DNA of 64,000 nt from Luidia sarsii (Eukaryota; Echinodermata; Asteroidea; Paxillosida; Luidiidae), in contig OX465105.1 of assembly GCA_949987565.1 (NCBI GenBank), positions 23,070,653 to 23,134,652 on the forward strand, in the 5' to 3' direction. The notes below the pieces were generated by a model, which had not been told where the DNA came from, did not search any database, and worked only from the letters and a program-made list of their open reading frames with translations. The position numbers and the translations under genes were made by a program. Each line of letters begins with the position of its first letter. Position 1 is the first letter of the stretch. Shown piece by piece: positions 1 to 9,419 of this stretch.

Positions 1-100
1 CAGCGGAGCATTCCAGCAAACATGCACTGGGTGTCATGTAAAGAAGGTGATTTTTCAGAATGAAAAGTGGAGTCCAAATCGCGATTAAAATCCCACTAAC

Positions 101-329
101 AATAGACTGATTGCATTGCGTGACCACTGTTGGCATGTCATCATGTGACTTACAGTGGGTATTTTTTTTTCATCTCATTTAGCACAGAGCAGCGATGGAA
201 ATGTACAAAGAAGAACGTGGACAATATGATAGACTTCTTTGCTCATTTCCACTCCCATTCTGCACGAAATGAGATGCAAAAATACCCACTATAATGGCAG
301 GTAAACATTGGTCAAGCAATCGGTCTATT
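101..329. mobile_element. Foldback MITE, AATAGACTGATTGC family, copy 1
   Basis: The left end reads AATAGACTGATTGC and the right end is its approximate inverse (ATCGGTCTATT). Inner inverted segments (CAGTGGGTATT / AATACCCACT, and a GCAGCGATGGAAATG region) show the whole unit is a hairpin-like element. A second copy lies at 47174-47388. No protein is encoded, so this is a non-autonomous element. Positions 1-100 hold nothing else I recognise. Confidence 0.6.
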
Positions 330-429
330 GTGTTTATTGTGTCCACCAAAAAAAAGGTGGAGTTTGAATCAAGATCCAAATAATAACGTTTTTTAGGGGA
401 CAGTGGAAACGGCGCTAACATAATATACT

Positions 430-690
430 CAGGGATGTAAGTGACCGAAAAATTTCCTGAAAATCAGCGAAGGCCAATGAATTGTGCCGAATTGACCGAG
501 AGATGCGATTGTGAGAATCAGGGCAGGGATGCAGGCGCCCTTCAGTTTTCAGGGTTTTAACAGATCAAATTGAGCAGTTTGAGATACCAGTTGGAAAAAA
601 AATAAAAAAAATCACCATTTCCGGAAATCTGAACAAAAATCACGCCGGAAATCCGGAAATCCAGAAAATTCCGGAAGTCTTACATCCCTG
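430..690. mobile_element. CAGGGATGTAAG-ended MITE with 6-bp TSD, copy 1
   Basis: The ends are CAGGGATGTAAG and CTTACATCCCTG, perfect inverse repeats. The 6 bases TATACT occur immediately before (424-429) and after (691-696), as expected for a target-site duplication. The interior has no coding sequence but shares long stretches with 39537-39786, for example around the CAGGCGCCCTTCAGTTTT segment. CAGGG ends are typical of hAT-like elements, but a 6-bp duplication is short for hAT, so the superfamily is an inference. Confidence 0.75.
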
Positions 691-734
691 TATACTGCTT
701 CAAGTGATAGAGGTAAGAAGCTTTTGTGAGGCTT

Positions 735-1690
735 GGAGAGAGGCGCTCGGGAAGGGGTGCTCGGGAAGAGGTGCTCGGGAAGAGGTGCTCGGGAAGAGGT
801 GCTCGGGAAGAGGCGCTCGGAAAGAGGTGCTCGGGAAGAGGTGCTCGGAAAGAGGTGCTCGGGAAGAGGTGCTCGGAAAGAGGTGCTTGGGAAGAGGTGC
901 TCGGAAAGAGGTGCTCGGGAAGAGGTGCTCGGAAAGAGGTGCTCGGGAAGAGGCGCTCGGGAAGAGGTGCTCGGGAAGAGGCGCTCGGGAAGAGGCGCTC
1001 GGGAAGAGGCGCTCGGGAAGAGGTGCTCGGGAAGAGGCGCTCGGGAAGAGGCGCTCGGAAAGAGGTGCTCGGGAAGAGGCGCTCGGGAAGAGGTGCTCGG
1101 GAAGAGGCGCTCGGGAAGAGGTGCTCGGGAAGAGGCGCTCGGGAAGAGGCGCTCGGGAAGAGGTGCTCGGGAAGAGGTGCTCGGGAAGAGGCGTGAGGGA
1201 AGAGGCGTGAGGGAAGAGGCGCTTGGGAAGAGGAACTCGGGAAGAGGTGCTCGGGAAGAGGTGCTCGGGAAGAGGCGCTCGGGAAGAGGTGCTCGGGAAG
1301 AGGCGCTCGGGAAGAGGCGCTCGGGAAGAGGCGCTCGGGAAGAGGTGCTCGGGAAGAGGCGCTCGGGAAGAGGCGCTCGGAAAGAGGTGCTCGGGAAGAG
1401 GCGCTCGGGAAGAGGTGCTCGGGAAGAGGCGCTCGGGAAGAGGCGCTCGGGAAGAGGCGCTCGGGAAGAGGCGCTCGGGAAGAGGTGCTCGGAAAGAGGT
1501 GCTCGGGAAGAGGTGCTCGGGAAGAGGCGTGAGGGAAGAGGCGTGAGGGAAGAGGCGTGAGGGAAGAGGCGCTTGGGAAGAGGAACTCGGGAAGAGGTGC
1601 TCGGGAAGAGGCGCTCGGGAAGAGGCACTCAGGAAGAGGCGCTCGGGAAGAGGTGCTTGGGAAGAGGCGCTCGGGAAGAAGTGCTTGGGA
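735..1690. repeat. 14-bp minisatellite, about 68 units
   Basis: Tandem array of GAAGAGGTGCTCGG and one- or two-base variants. A rare variant pair (GCTTGGGAAGAGGAACTCGG) appears at 1221-1240 and again at 1571-1590. This gives a 350-bp (25-unit) higher-order period and indicates block duplication within the array. The unit has no stop in several frames, which creates long artefactual reading frames on both strands. The array ends about 10 bases from the splice donor of HECTD4 exon w19. Confidence 0.95.
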
Positions 1691-1700
1691 AAAGACCCAC

Positions 1701-1894
1701 CTGGACAGCTTATTGAGCAGGCTCAGCACCTCCTGCAGCGCCTCACTGCCCGCTGCCTCATTGCCGCTGGTCTCCGTGGCTCTGGCCAGGTGGTTGGTCA
1801 GCAGGCTCGACACCTGACGGGCCAGACCGGCGTACCCCAAGGCATCATGGGAGGTCTCGTCAGCCTCCCAGGATACACATCGACTAGCAAGAAC
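1701..1894 (-). CDS. HECTD4: HECTD4 exon w19 (most 3' exon in window)
   Basis: Read on the minus strand, the exon opens in frame after an acceptor (TTTGCAATAAG) with VLASRCVSWE and runs through GLARQVSSLLTNHLARATE to SLLNKLS. It ends in phase 2 at a GTGGGT donor. These segments match the vertebrate HECTD4 region that reads VLANRC...GLARQVSSLLTNHLARATE nearly word for word (recalled family sequence). It joins w18 (…WAGFQ) in phase 0. The following exons, with the SPRY and HECT domains, are outside the window. The 14-bp minisatellite begins right after the donor. HECTD4 is a giant HECT-class E3 ubiquitin ligase whose substrates are poorly known. Confidence 0.92.
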
Positions 1895-1984
1895 CTTATT
1901 GCAAAGTATTTAAGACGGTGGGGGAAAAAAGACAAAAATTGAATATAAGGCCTGGGAAGTTTAATAGGGCCAAAAAAAATAAAT

Positions 1985-2198
1985 AGTTCTGCTTCCGATT
2001 ACATGGCATTTCAAAAAAAGAGTAGGTAGGTCGGATTTTCTTTTTGGCCATTTTTTTTTTGTACAATCATACGGAGGCATCTGCATGTGGTCAAGCCTTA
2101 AAACGATGAAATAAAAAAAAAAAAAACATTTTTTCCTGATAAAAAAATTAGGGTTGCAGGCTAGAAATAGGGTTGGTCGGGTAACCGGAAGCAGAACT
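1985..2198. mobile_element. MITE with AGTTCTGCTTCCG ends, copy 1
   Basis: The left end AGTTCTGCTTCCGATTAC is inverted at the right as GTAACCGGAAGCAGAACT. The interior includes poly-A/poly-T stretches and the phrase GCATCTGCATGTGGTCAAGCC, shared with the second copy at 54153-54436. It is non-coding. Confidence 0.7.
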
Positions 2199-2509
2199 AT
2201 TTTTTTTTTAAGCCTAGTCATTCTGATAAAATTGCACTATATCTAGGATTCTGATGGACTTATACAAGAACAACCATCAACTGGAACAGGAGAGGTCTCC
2301 TGATGAGTGGCAAAGCACAACCTGCCAGCCAAACTCTCAATAATATCACTGCAAACATTACGCAAGATACTATTTCTGCCATCAATTTGAGATCTGTATA
2401 GCTTGCCATGTCATTCTCAAATAAATAAAAATCACAGTTGTAAGTTTCAGAAAGACAGCACCAGTGATGGACACACATCTACAAGTAGCAGGCTCATTAG
2501 AGTCTGAAT

Positions 2510-2630
2510 TTCCATAGAGTGCAAATATCGGTAAACTAGGGTCTGCTGTTTCAATCCTAGCAGGTCCTTTCTCAAAGGGCAAACATGTCCGCACTTTTGG
2601 TACTGCACTTTTGGTCATTGTTTGAATAGG
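2510..2630. repeat. GATCCTAGCAGGACC-type repeat fragment
   Basis: Contains CAATCCTAGCAGGTCCTTTCTCAAAGG, a diverged copy of a repeat found about 18 times in the window (see the 14490 entry). Borders are not clear. Confidence 0.6.
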
Positions 2631-2968
2631 TTTTTCTCAAAGGGATGAGTTTAGTATCCTCTATCACCATTGGTTTACATGTCTCCATTGCTAATTACAT
2701 GTTGGATAATAATGTCCATGTATGAATCTAACAGGAGTAAACTCAGAGTGTTCAGCTGTGTCTATGACCGTACACCATAGGCATCCTCCCCTTATGTTCC
2801 TTTCTTGATAATTTTCCTCCTTTTCATTTTTGTTTTAAAGTAATAGCTCAAACAGATAAGGGAAAAACTGACGGGGAGCTTTTTTTATACAATGTTGAAA
2901 AATGGCAAAGAAAAAACTTTGACTGGACTTGGACTTCCTGTGAAGGCTACTACTGGTATCTAATGTCC

Positions 2969-3055
2969 GGATAGCTCAGGTGGTAAGAGTGCGGGTATGC
3001 AAAATCTCGGATTCAAGTGGCGGTTTAGTCAAAGTTTTCTTTGCCATTTTTTCCT
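2969..3055 (+). mobile_element. tRNA-derived SINE fragment (GGATAGCTCAG family)
   Basis: Starts with GGATAGCTCAGGTGGTAAGAG, a good RNA polymerase III A-box. A decayed B-box follows, then GTCAAAGTTTTCTTTGCCATTTTT, the shared tail of this family. Other copies lie near 5800, 18055, 21680, 29085, 47860, 48175, 51438 and 55625. Confidence 0.7.
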
Positions 3056-3243
3056 TTTTAAAAATAAAACTAGGTATTCATTTATTCATTCACCCTTACT
3101 TTATTTTGCTGACTCAGAACCCCCCCCCCCCCCCAACCTCACTGTTTTAGAATGCATGACAAAATAGGTTGCATCTAATAGATGTCAAGGATTGGAGCTC
3201 TACAGCACCGGACCTGCGTCAGCCAGTAAACGGAGTGTGTTAC

Positions 3244-3400
3244 CTGGAAGCCAGCCCATGCCAGCACTGAGACAAGCTGCTTAATGCTCTGCGACTCCGT
3301 GAAGCCGCTGGCCGCACTGGTGCCACCCCCAGAGCCCAGACTGCACAGCTTGTCAAGCACCTGCACCAGGCCACTGTCTACAAGGCACTGCTCCTCTCTC
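3244..3400 (-). CDS. HECTD4: HECTD4 exon w18
   Basis: The minus-strand acceptor TTTTCAG is followed by REEQCLVDSGLVQVLDKLCS, a glycine/serine-rich loop, then SIKQLVSVLAWAGFQ and a GTAACA donor. It enters in phase 2 from w17 (completing the Arg codon after PYT) and leaves in phase 0. The order matches HECTD4 proteins, where the segment TRSEEKCLVRSGLVQLMDRL follows the IPYTR motif. It is an alpha-solenoid-like stretch with no catalytic residues. Confidence 0.9.
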
Positions 3401-3479
3401 CTGAAAAGCAAGGGAAAGGGACACTTATTGAGAACTACACAAGTCTCATGAATGTTGCTATTTTTTATTTTTTATTTTT

Positions 3480-3760
3480 TTTAAATTTTTTTTAAATCTT
3501 TACGAATGTCGCCCAACACAAGGCCCCAGAAGGCCACTCAAAAGTGAGGGCTAAAGAAAGTACTCAGGAGAACAACCAGGAGCACAATATATCAGGAGGA
3601 AGAAAGATGAGGGTTTTGTGTTTCGATTGAATTCAGACAAATTATAAGAAAGGGGGAAACAGGTTGTAGGTTGAGAATTCCATAGTGCAGTAGTGCGCGG
3701 GAAGAAGCTGGAAGAGTACCGCTTAGTTTTGGCTTTAGGTGGTGGCATTAGGTTCTCCTA
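3480..3760 (-). pseudogene. LINE (CR1/L2-like) ORF2 C-terminal and 3' UTR remnant
   Basis: The minus strand encodes KRYSSSFFPRTTALWNSQP, which resembles the conserved tail after the reverse transcriptase of CR1/L2/Jockey-type LINEs (pattern: K-R-Y-x-x-S-F-x-P-R-T-x-x-x-W-N-S-x-P). Downstream in that orientation come a stop, a short 3' UTR with TTGTGTTGGGCGACATTCGT, and a poly-A/T-rich end near 3480. Only the last about 65 codons survive, so it is a dead 5'-truncated insertion. Confidence 0.6.
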
Positions 3761-4475
3761 ACAAGTTGCCTACATGCTGGGGACCTTTCCCAAACAACTC
3801 AGCTCTGGTTTTGGCTCTGTGTCTGAAACATATCGTGATTTTGAATCCACATCAACAAAGCAAAAGCCACCCACCTGAGGTTAAAAGGTTGCTACACTGA
3901 TTCCAAAGAAAAAAACAACCCCCAACCTTCCAAACTTACCGCTGATGAAGACAACACTTACTTCGTAAATTGAGCTGGGGTTTTGAAATGCTTCGTCCAA
4001 AAGCTACTGCTACATTCAAGTCAATCAGTGGCGTACAATGGGCAAATGTATTTCCTCGGAATGTTCACTGTTGAGTTTACTTGGTCTCGGTGGCTTGAGC
4101 AAAGAAATGTGCTTGTTGGGGAGGGGGCATATCAACACAGCAAGACATGACGGAGAGGGAGAGGCCACATGGTGGAAGATATGGCCGTGCCTGAAACGTG
4201 CTTCCAGAGCTACGGCTAGGGCTACTGTCTTTGCATCTCCGTGTATATTTCCAATAGGGGGAAAAGACCTAGACCTAGCTCTAGACGCCCGTTTCGGACA
4301 CGGCCCATGACTGTATGAGTAACAAAATGCTGCCATGTCAAAGGTCAAGCAACATACATGTACATGCTCATGTAATGTAGTTAGAAAGATTGTTTGTATG
4401 GTAAATGCATGATGTTCATGTACATGTAAGAGGATTGCAGTGTCATCCTATGAACAATTTATTTGTGAGTGAGTG

Positions 4476-4512
4476 TGGCTCTGAGAAGAACTGATCACTC
4501 TTCTCAGAGCCA
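4476..4512. repeat. Perfect 14-bp inverted repeat
   Basis: TGGCTCTGAGAAGA and its exact reverse complement are separated by 9 bases (4490-4498). Related GAGCCACACT words occur near 10692 and 26773, so this may be the core of a decayed foldback element. Confidence 0.6.
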
Positions 4513-4803
4513 TACTCTGTCACAAAGAGATTATAGACAAGGCGACACCACGATCAGCCTGACAAAACTGCACAAGGCACAGTGCCAAGAGGCAGAAAGG
4601 GAGGCCATGAAAACAGCACCACAGAATGGACAGACATGAAGCCGACTGATGCCTAGGGAGAATCCGATGAAGGAGGGATGGGCAGAGATGGTTGCTTGGT
4701 CATCAGCGGTAACCCCCGTGATCTAGGTACCAGTCGAAGGGACAGAGGATGGGGGACAGCGCACTGCCACACCTGAGCGGAGTGAGAAAGACGGAGGAAT
4801 CAC

Positions 4804-4950
4804 CTGGTGTATGGAATGGTGCACAGCAACCCGATGCTGTTGGCACATGCCACAGGGTGGGCACCGGCCAAGGCCACCACCGATGTCATTGTCTCTGCAA
4901 AGGTTTGCTGGACTTCGTTCACCATGCCGCCACAAGCTAGGTCTTCCACT
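4804..4950 (-). CDS. HECTD4: HECTD4 exon w17
   Basis: After acceptor TTTTGCAG the exon reads VEDLACGGMVNEVQQTFAET, then MTSVVALAGAHPVACANSIG and LLCTIPYT, and ends at a GTGATT donor. Both ends are phase 2 and join w16 and w18 correctly. The matching HECTD4 stretch is among the best conserved of the family (ELTCGGMVEQVQEAFGETMTSVV, CANSIGLLCTIPYTR), which makes the gene assignment secure. Confidence 0.93.
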
Positions 4951-5799
4951 CTGCAAAAGGTACAGCACAACAAAAATAAACCACCACTGATTGGTGTCAC
5001 ACAGAGATGATATCATAAAATAAATGCACCTACTTATGAGACCGGCTCCACAAAAATGGGTGTTATGTGCCAAAATTGAAAAATTTAGTTCTATACATAG
5101 CTGAATTGGTTACATTATAAGCTTTAATTTGGTGTAGGTTTGAACCCCATGGCATTTTGCATTCGGCAGACATACTGATATTTGCATATTCATATTAATA
5201 TGTTTATGTATCATACAAAAGTGCTTTCAGAGATACCGGTACAGCCCTTGGAAAAGGAAATCAGTGCTAGAAAGAAACTCTCTTGAATGCCCCTAGCAAC
5301 AGTTATGTTCCTTTGAAGCTATCTTACTGAACATTTCATGAAAGTATTTATATGATAGAAGCCAATAAACAAAAACCAAAAAAATCACACAAAAATTCAG
5401 AACAGCCCTTTATGCAATATAGCATAGTGACCCATAATACCCTTTTACGCAGAGCGGGTCACATATACCGTAGTCTAATCCAATCTTCAGTAGCCCGATG
5501 AAGGTTAGCATTTCCAGCAACCGAAATGTCACTAACAGCAACGATACATCGCGTGACCTTGATCACCCTCTTCCTTAGTCTAGTCTTGTTCATTTACAAG
5601 ATACTACATTGTAGTTTCTGATGAATTTAAGAACCAAAATTCTTCATCAAGTTTTAGTCCCTTCGTTTGAGAATAAGATCTTCAAATTCAAGAAGTTTAC
5701 AACTAACTACCCCTGAATGACAATGGGGGTGCAATTCCCCTGAGACTGGTACCCTTGGCAAAGGAAAGACAGTTGACTATCCCTCCACCTAAGGACAAG

Positions 5800-5885
5800 A
5801 TACTTTGTAGCTCAGGTGATGGCACACTGGTAAGTTAAAATATGAAGACTGGCTTTCATTCCCACTCCAGTCAAAATTTTGTTTC
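5800..5885 (+). mobile_element. tRNA-derived SINE fragment (GGATAGCTCAG family)
   Basis: TTTGTAGCTCAGGTGATGGCAC resembles the A-box of the family, and CACTCCAGTCAAAATTTTGTTTC resembles its tail. The B-box is degenerate. Confidence 0.5.
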
Positions 5886-5965
5886 AGGGCTCAAATCTAT
5901 TTTTTTATTTTATTCTGGATGTCCACTCAAAAGTGTGACAGGCCATCTAAAAACTATGGTGTGGG

Positions 5966-5997
<32 letters not shown>

Positions 5998-6000
5998 ATA

Positions 6001-6036
<36 letters not shown>
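5966..6036. repeat. (TCTG)n microsatellite with TTTG interruptions
   Basis: About 17 TCTG units in two blocks separated by a TTTGTATATG interruption. Confidence 0.95.
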
Positions 6037-6904
6037 CAGTTAGAAAATACACTTTTGCATTTAATACAATACACCAAAAAATGTTATGTGTCCCTGGTGA
6101 CCTCCTACAGTGTAGATAGAAATGAAAGGTAAGCCCTGATCTATAGTATGACTGCATTATGTATCAAAGTTGACCCGGTAGCATTTCAGGATGAAAGGCA
6201 GGGCATGGTTAGTTTCAGGGAAAATGCAGACTCTGCTGAGCTAAAGAAAAAAGTCATTTACTGCGCGAGGTCATTCCTGCATAGCCGCTTCCTAATTGGT
6301 TTGCGTAATCAGCTTTGTGCAGGGAGACCATTCCCCCAAAGCTACCTAATAGCTGGTACATAAAGATAATGGGTCAGGTACATGTAATTTGTATGGAAAG
6401 CTAAATTGCAGACTGGCAGAAGTCACAATGAACTCTTTTGATAGGACTCAAAGGAGAAACAAAATACTGGCGAACTGCTTGCTGACTAATGACCCAAGCC
6501 ATACAAATCTTAAAAATCCCCAAAGAGTGGCATTTTTGTCCTTCTGTCATTCTGTTGTGAGAAAGGTCACGCTAGGATCGAAATGTCAGGCCTTCCCAAT
6601 TTCCGAGATTGCAAATGAAACAACAAGAGTGATCATTGATTTGTCTCCAGAGGCACTGTGGTGGATGAAAGGTTTGCCTCTTGCAAAGGTGGAATCACAA
6701 ATGTAGAGTTCTTGTTGGGATGCCATGTGTATGGTGTCTTTAATGAATGAGTGTGACTCAATGGTGAGCAGTGTGTGGCCTGTCCGTTGTTGGTACACTC
6801 CTGGATTCCAATCAATGATGGTGTCTATGTGTCTATGGCTGACACAGTCTCCTGATGATTGGCATAATACACACTACCCAAATTGTTGATTTTCAGAGTT
6901 ATAC

Positions 6905-7146
6905 TCCTAACCCCCTATAACTGTTTACTTGGAACCCTCCTCAATCCTTCACAATCCTCCACAACCCTCCAGTTTAAATTTGACAACCTTCATCAATCCT
7001 CCACAACCCTCCAGTGTAAATTTAACCACCTTCCTCAATCCTCCGCAATCCTCTAACTGGAAATGTTTCTACTTGCCTCAATCCTCCACAATCCTCCAAC
7101 ACAACCCGGAGGATTATGGAGGACTGAGGAAGGTCAGGGTTTTAAG
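6905..7146. mobile_element. Foldback element with telomere-like ends, unexpanded copy
   Basis: It begins with CCTAACCCCCTATAACTGTT, contains a few CTCAATCCTCCACAATCCTCC units, and ends with CCGGAGGATTATGGAGG…GGTCAGGGTTTTAAG, the approximate inverse. The same start and end sequences bound the expanded copy at 44725-45894, so this is the short form of that element. Confidence 0.75.
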
Positions 7147-7291
7147 AGATGACACACACGGTGCCACTGCAAACCTACTACTTGACTTAGCAGCCTTGAG
7201 CATTGGGATTGAGTCAGATACAAGCCAAGATGCTGATCGGTTAGCCCCAGTGCCTACTGGATGCTGGCATTGTGCCCGGTGTGCTGCCTAC

Positions 7292-7458
7292 CTCGGCCCG
7301 TTCTGGATGACGGCCGTGACTGATGCCAGTAAGTGCATGGAGCCCCCCACTTTGCTGGCAGCCAGGAGCAGTTGCTTGATGTAGACCAGGGCTTGCTGCC
7401 GAGTGTTGCCCCGGGTCCATCTCACCCTGGCAGCGGCCAAGAAACTCTGCAGCGATAC
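7292..7458 (-). CDS. HECTD4: HECTD4 exon w16 (3' side of the giant intron)
   Basis: Acceptor TTGCTTCAG is followed by VSLQSFLAAARVRWTRGNTR, then QQALVYIKQLLLAASKVGG, SMHLLASVTAVIQNGP and a GTAGGC donor. It enters in phase 0 and leaves in phase 2. HECTD4 orthologues read NPDQAVSSSSFLLAAQTRWRRGNTRKQALV, so w16 directly follows w15 (…NPEQA, ending at 46129). No exon is missing between them, which makes the intervening 38,670 bp one intron. Confidence 0.93.
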
Positions 7459-7544
7459 CTGAAGCAACAAGCAAGAGAAAACCCTCACTGAAATCAGACC
7501 TCAAAAAGCCACATTCTACACACAAAATACACATGAATATGTGA

Positions 7545-7640
7545 ATCTCAAAAGTTAGAGGTCCTGACGTTTCGATCCTAGCAGGACCTTCCCATCTGGT
7601 TCAAGTCCCGGTCCAGTCAAAGTTTTCTTTGCCAATTTGC
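7545..7640. repeat. GATCCTAGCAGGACC repeat fragment plus SINE tail
   Basis: CGTTTCGATCCTAGCAGGACC runs straight into GGTTCAAGTCCCGGTCCAGTC (B-box and tail of the GGATAGCTCAG SINE). This is a composite of two repeat families. Confidence 0.65.
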
Positions 7641-9020
7641 CAACCATTACATCTGTTCATAGAAGTGCAAGCACTACTGAATACAATGGTTTGTTAGATC
7701 TGAAATGAATAGTAGTAGGCCTACTAAGACAAATACCGAATAGTAAAGAATAACTTGCCGTCAATAGAAGGAAAATAGGAATGGCAATGAGTCATAAACA
7801 TGAAAGATCATAAAAACAGTTAGAGGAATCCTAATATGACAGGCTATTTGCATATTGCCCTTGTGTAGCGCCCTCGCTTAGCCAGTGTATCCTGCTTACA
7901 TACACAAGTAGTAGTAGCACACAGCCATTAGGTCATGCATTCAGCACATAACCAGAGTCCACTACAGTACCAAGTTCTTCGACCAGAAAGTTTCAACTGC
8001 ATGCACCTCATGACACTTCAATTTCTTCTAGGCTAGGGGTTTGTGTTTTGTTTAGCTATGCGTCGCCATTAAACCAACCACAGTCAATTGAATGTACACC
8101 ATCCTTGTTGGCTACATTTCTATGTACAGTATGTACTGTATGTACTACACTTGTAACTACTTGTTACAGTTGATTCAAGTGCTTTTCTCTACTGGTATGT
8201 CAGGCTATTGTCAGCTCACCTGTTTTGAGCAGCGTGATTTACTTTTTAAGTCGGTTCTAAGGCCTTCATGATTGAAGTATAGCTTTATGAGAGTTGGTTG
8301 TCTTGGCGATGAAATAAGCAGCCCTGTGGTATCCCTTGTGGGATGTCTTTCACCCTAAAAAAAAGAGCTTCACAAAAGATAGATCCTGACAAATGTCTGA
8401 CATCGGCACATCTAATATAGTTTAGTGTAATCAATGGATTGAATTTCCTGGCAGTACAAGGGTGACATCATCATTAGCATTGTGCTACCTTCCAGAGCAA
8501 AGGCTCTGCGGGGAGGTCCGTGAAATGAAAATCAATTACCATATGTCCGGTGGGACAATGTCTGTATATAGCCACGGCTTGATCACAGTGTCCATGGCCA
8601 ATTGCCTTCCACCAGACCTACTCTGGTCATGACTAGGCCGGGCTGGGGACCCCAAAAGAGAAGCGAAACAATGCCGCCACATAACTCAATCAAGAACAGG
8701 CCGGGGCAGCCCAGTGGATTGAAATTGAATTCAAGAAAGAATCCCGGGGGAAGTGGACATGGAGACACAATGAGCTACACTACAAGCGTAGCAAGGACTC
8801 AGCATGCTGGCAAATTACATCACCGTGGCTGAATTGCGTGGAAACCAACCAATTAGTCAGGCTGCTCTGTGTCGCTAGACCAGGACCTGACCCGAGCACA
8901 ATACCGTACATTACGAAGGGCGCAAATACACCTGGCCAATTACTTGCCCTGGTACTGGAAAGAGGTATGGAACTTAATTTTCCCCAACGATTCAATACAC
9001 CTTCAACTTGGGCGTGCGAA

Positions 9021-9028
9021 TATAAATA
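9021..9028 (+). promoter_or_regulatory. Possible TATA box of GPCR-1
   Basis: TATAAATA lies 392 bp upstream of the GPCR-1 ATG. No other promoter element was recognised. The role is inferred from motif and position only. Confidence 0.3.
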
Positions 9029-9419
9029 CACTTGTATGACGCTGCTTACGGACACTTCTTGGACACCATCAAGTTTGACCGAGACGTGACAAGTTGCTGA
9101 GGTTGGGTCTTGCATTGGCTCAGACTGCTGTGAGCTGATGCTGTTTCCTTGTTTGTGGTGGGTGGTTGGTACCAGGTCATTGGCTAAGAGCAGCAAGCTC
9201 ATCACCACGTCTCGAATCAGTTCAGAAGTCTGAAACGTTCTATTCAGAGTGAAATCCTCTGTATTTCCAATAAATAGCTTGAGCAGATAGGATTCACCCC
9301 AAACAGGACAGCTACGTAGTCTAGATAGCAAGCAAGATCTGCATTGGGTCATCAAGCTGATAGAGAACCATTTGAGAACCGTTTGTCGGCCAGAGAGATT
9401 GACACGAGCTGGTGCCAGT

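Larger units (their letters stand above)
1895..3243. other. HECTD4: HECTD4 intron w18-w19
   Basis: A 1.35-kb intron. It holds a GTTCTGCTTCCGATTAC-ended MITE (1985-2198), a fragment of the GATCCTAGCAGGACC repeat (about 2545-2600), a degenerate tRNA-derived SINE (2969-3055) and a poly-C run (3121-3134). I see no coding sequence. Confidence 0.85.
3401..4803. other. HECTD4: HECTD4 intron w17-w18
   Basis: A 1.4-kb intron with a minus-strand LINE 3' remnant (3480-3760) and a short perfect hairpin (4476-4512). The rest is unrecognised single-copy-looking sequence. Confidence 0.8.
4951..7291. other. HECTD4: HECTD4 intron w16-w17
   Basis: A 2.3-kb intron. It contains a degenerate SINE (5800-5885), a TCTG microsatellite (5966-6036) and a foldback element with telomere-like ends (6905-7146). 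The stretch 5000-5800 shows nothing I recognise. No supported coding sequence. Confidence 0.8.
7459..9419. other. Start of giant intron; upstream flank of GPCR-1
   Basis: Contains a GATCCTAGCAGGACC repeat fragment fused to a SINE tail (7545-7640). The rest is unrecognised down to the GPCR-1 upstream region. Reading frames on the minus strand here have no ATG at their reported start and no recognisable domain. Confidence 0.7.

Noticed and set aside
612..1840. Long reading frames on both strands (LFPSTSSRAPLPE-type and GKRCSGRGAREE-type repeats)
   Set aside because: They are translations of the 14-bp minisatellite, open in several frames at once. Only the part over 1701-1894 on the minus strand is real (HECTD4 w19).
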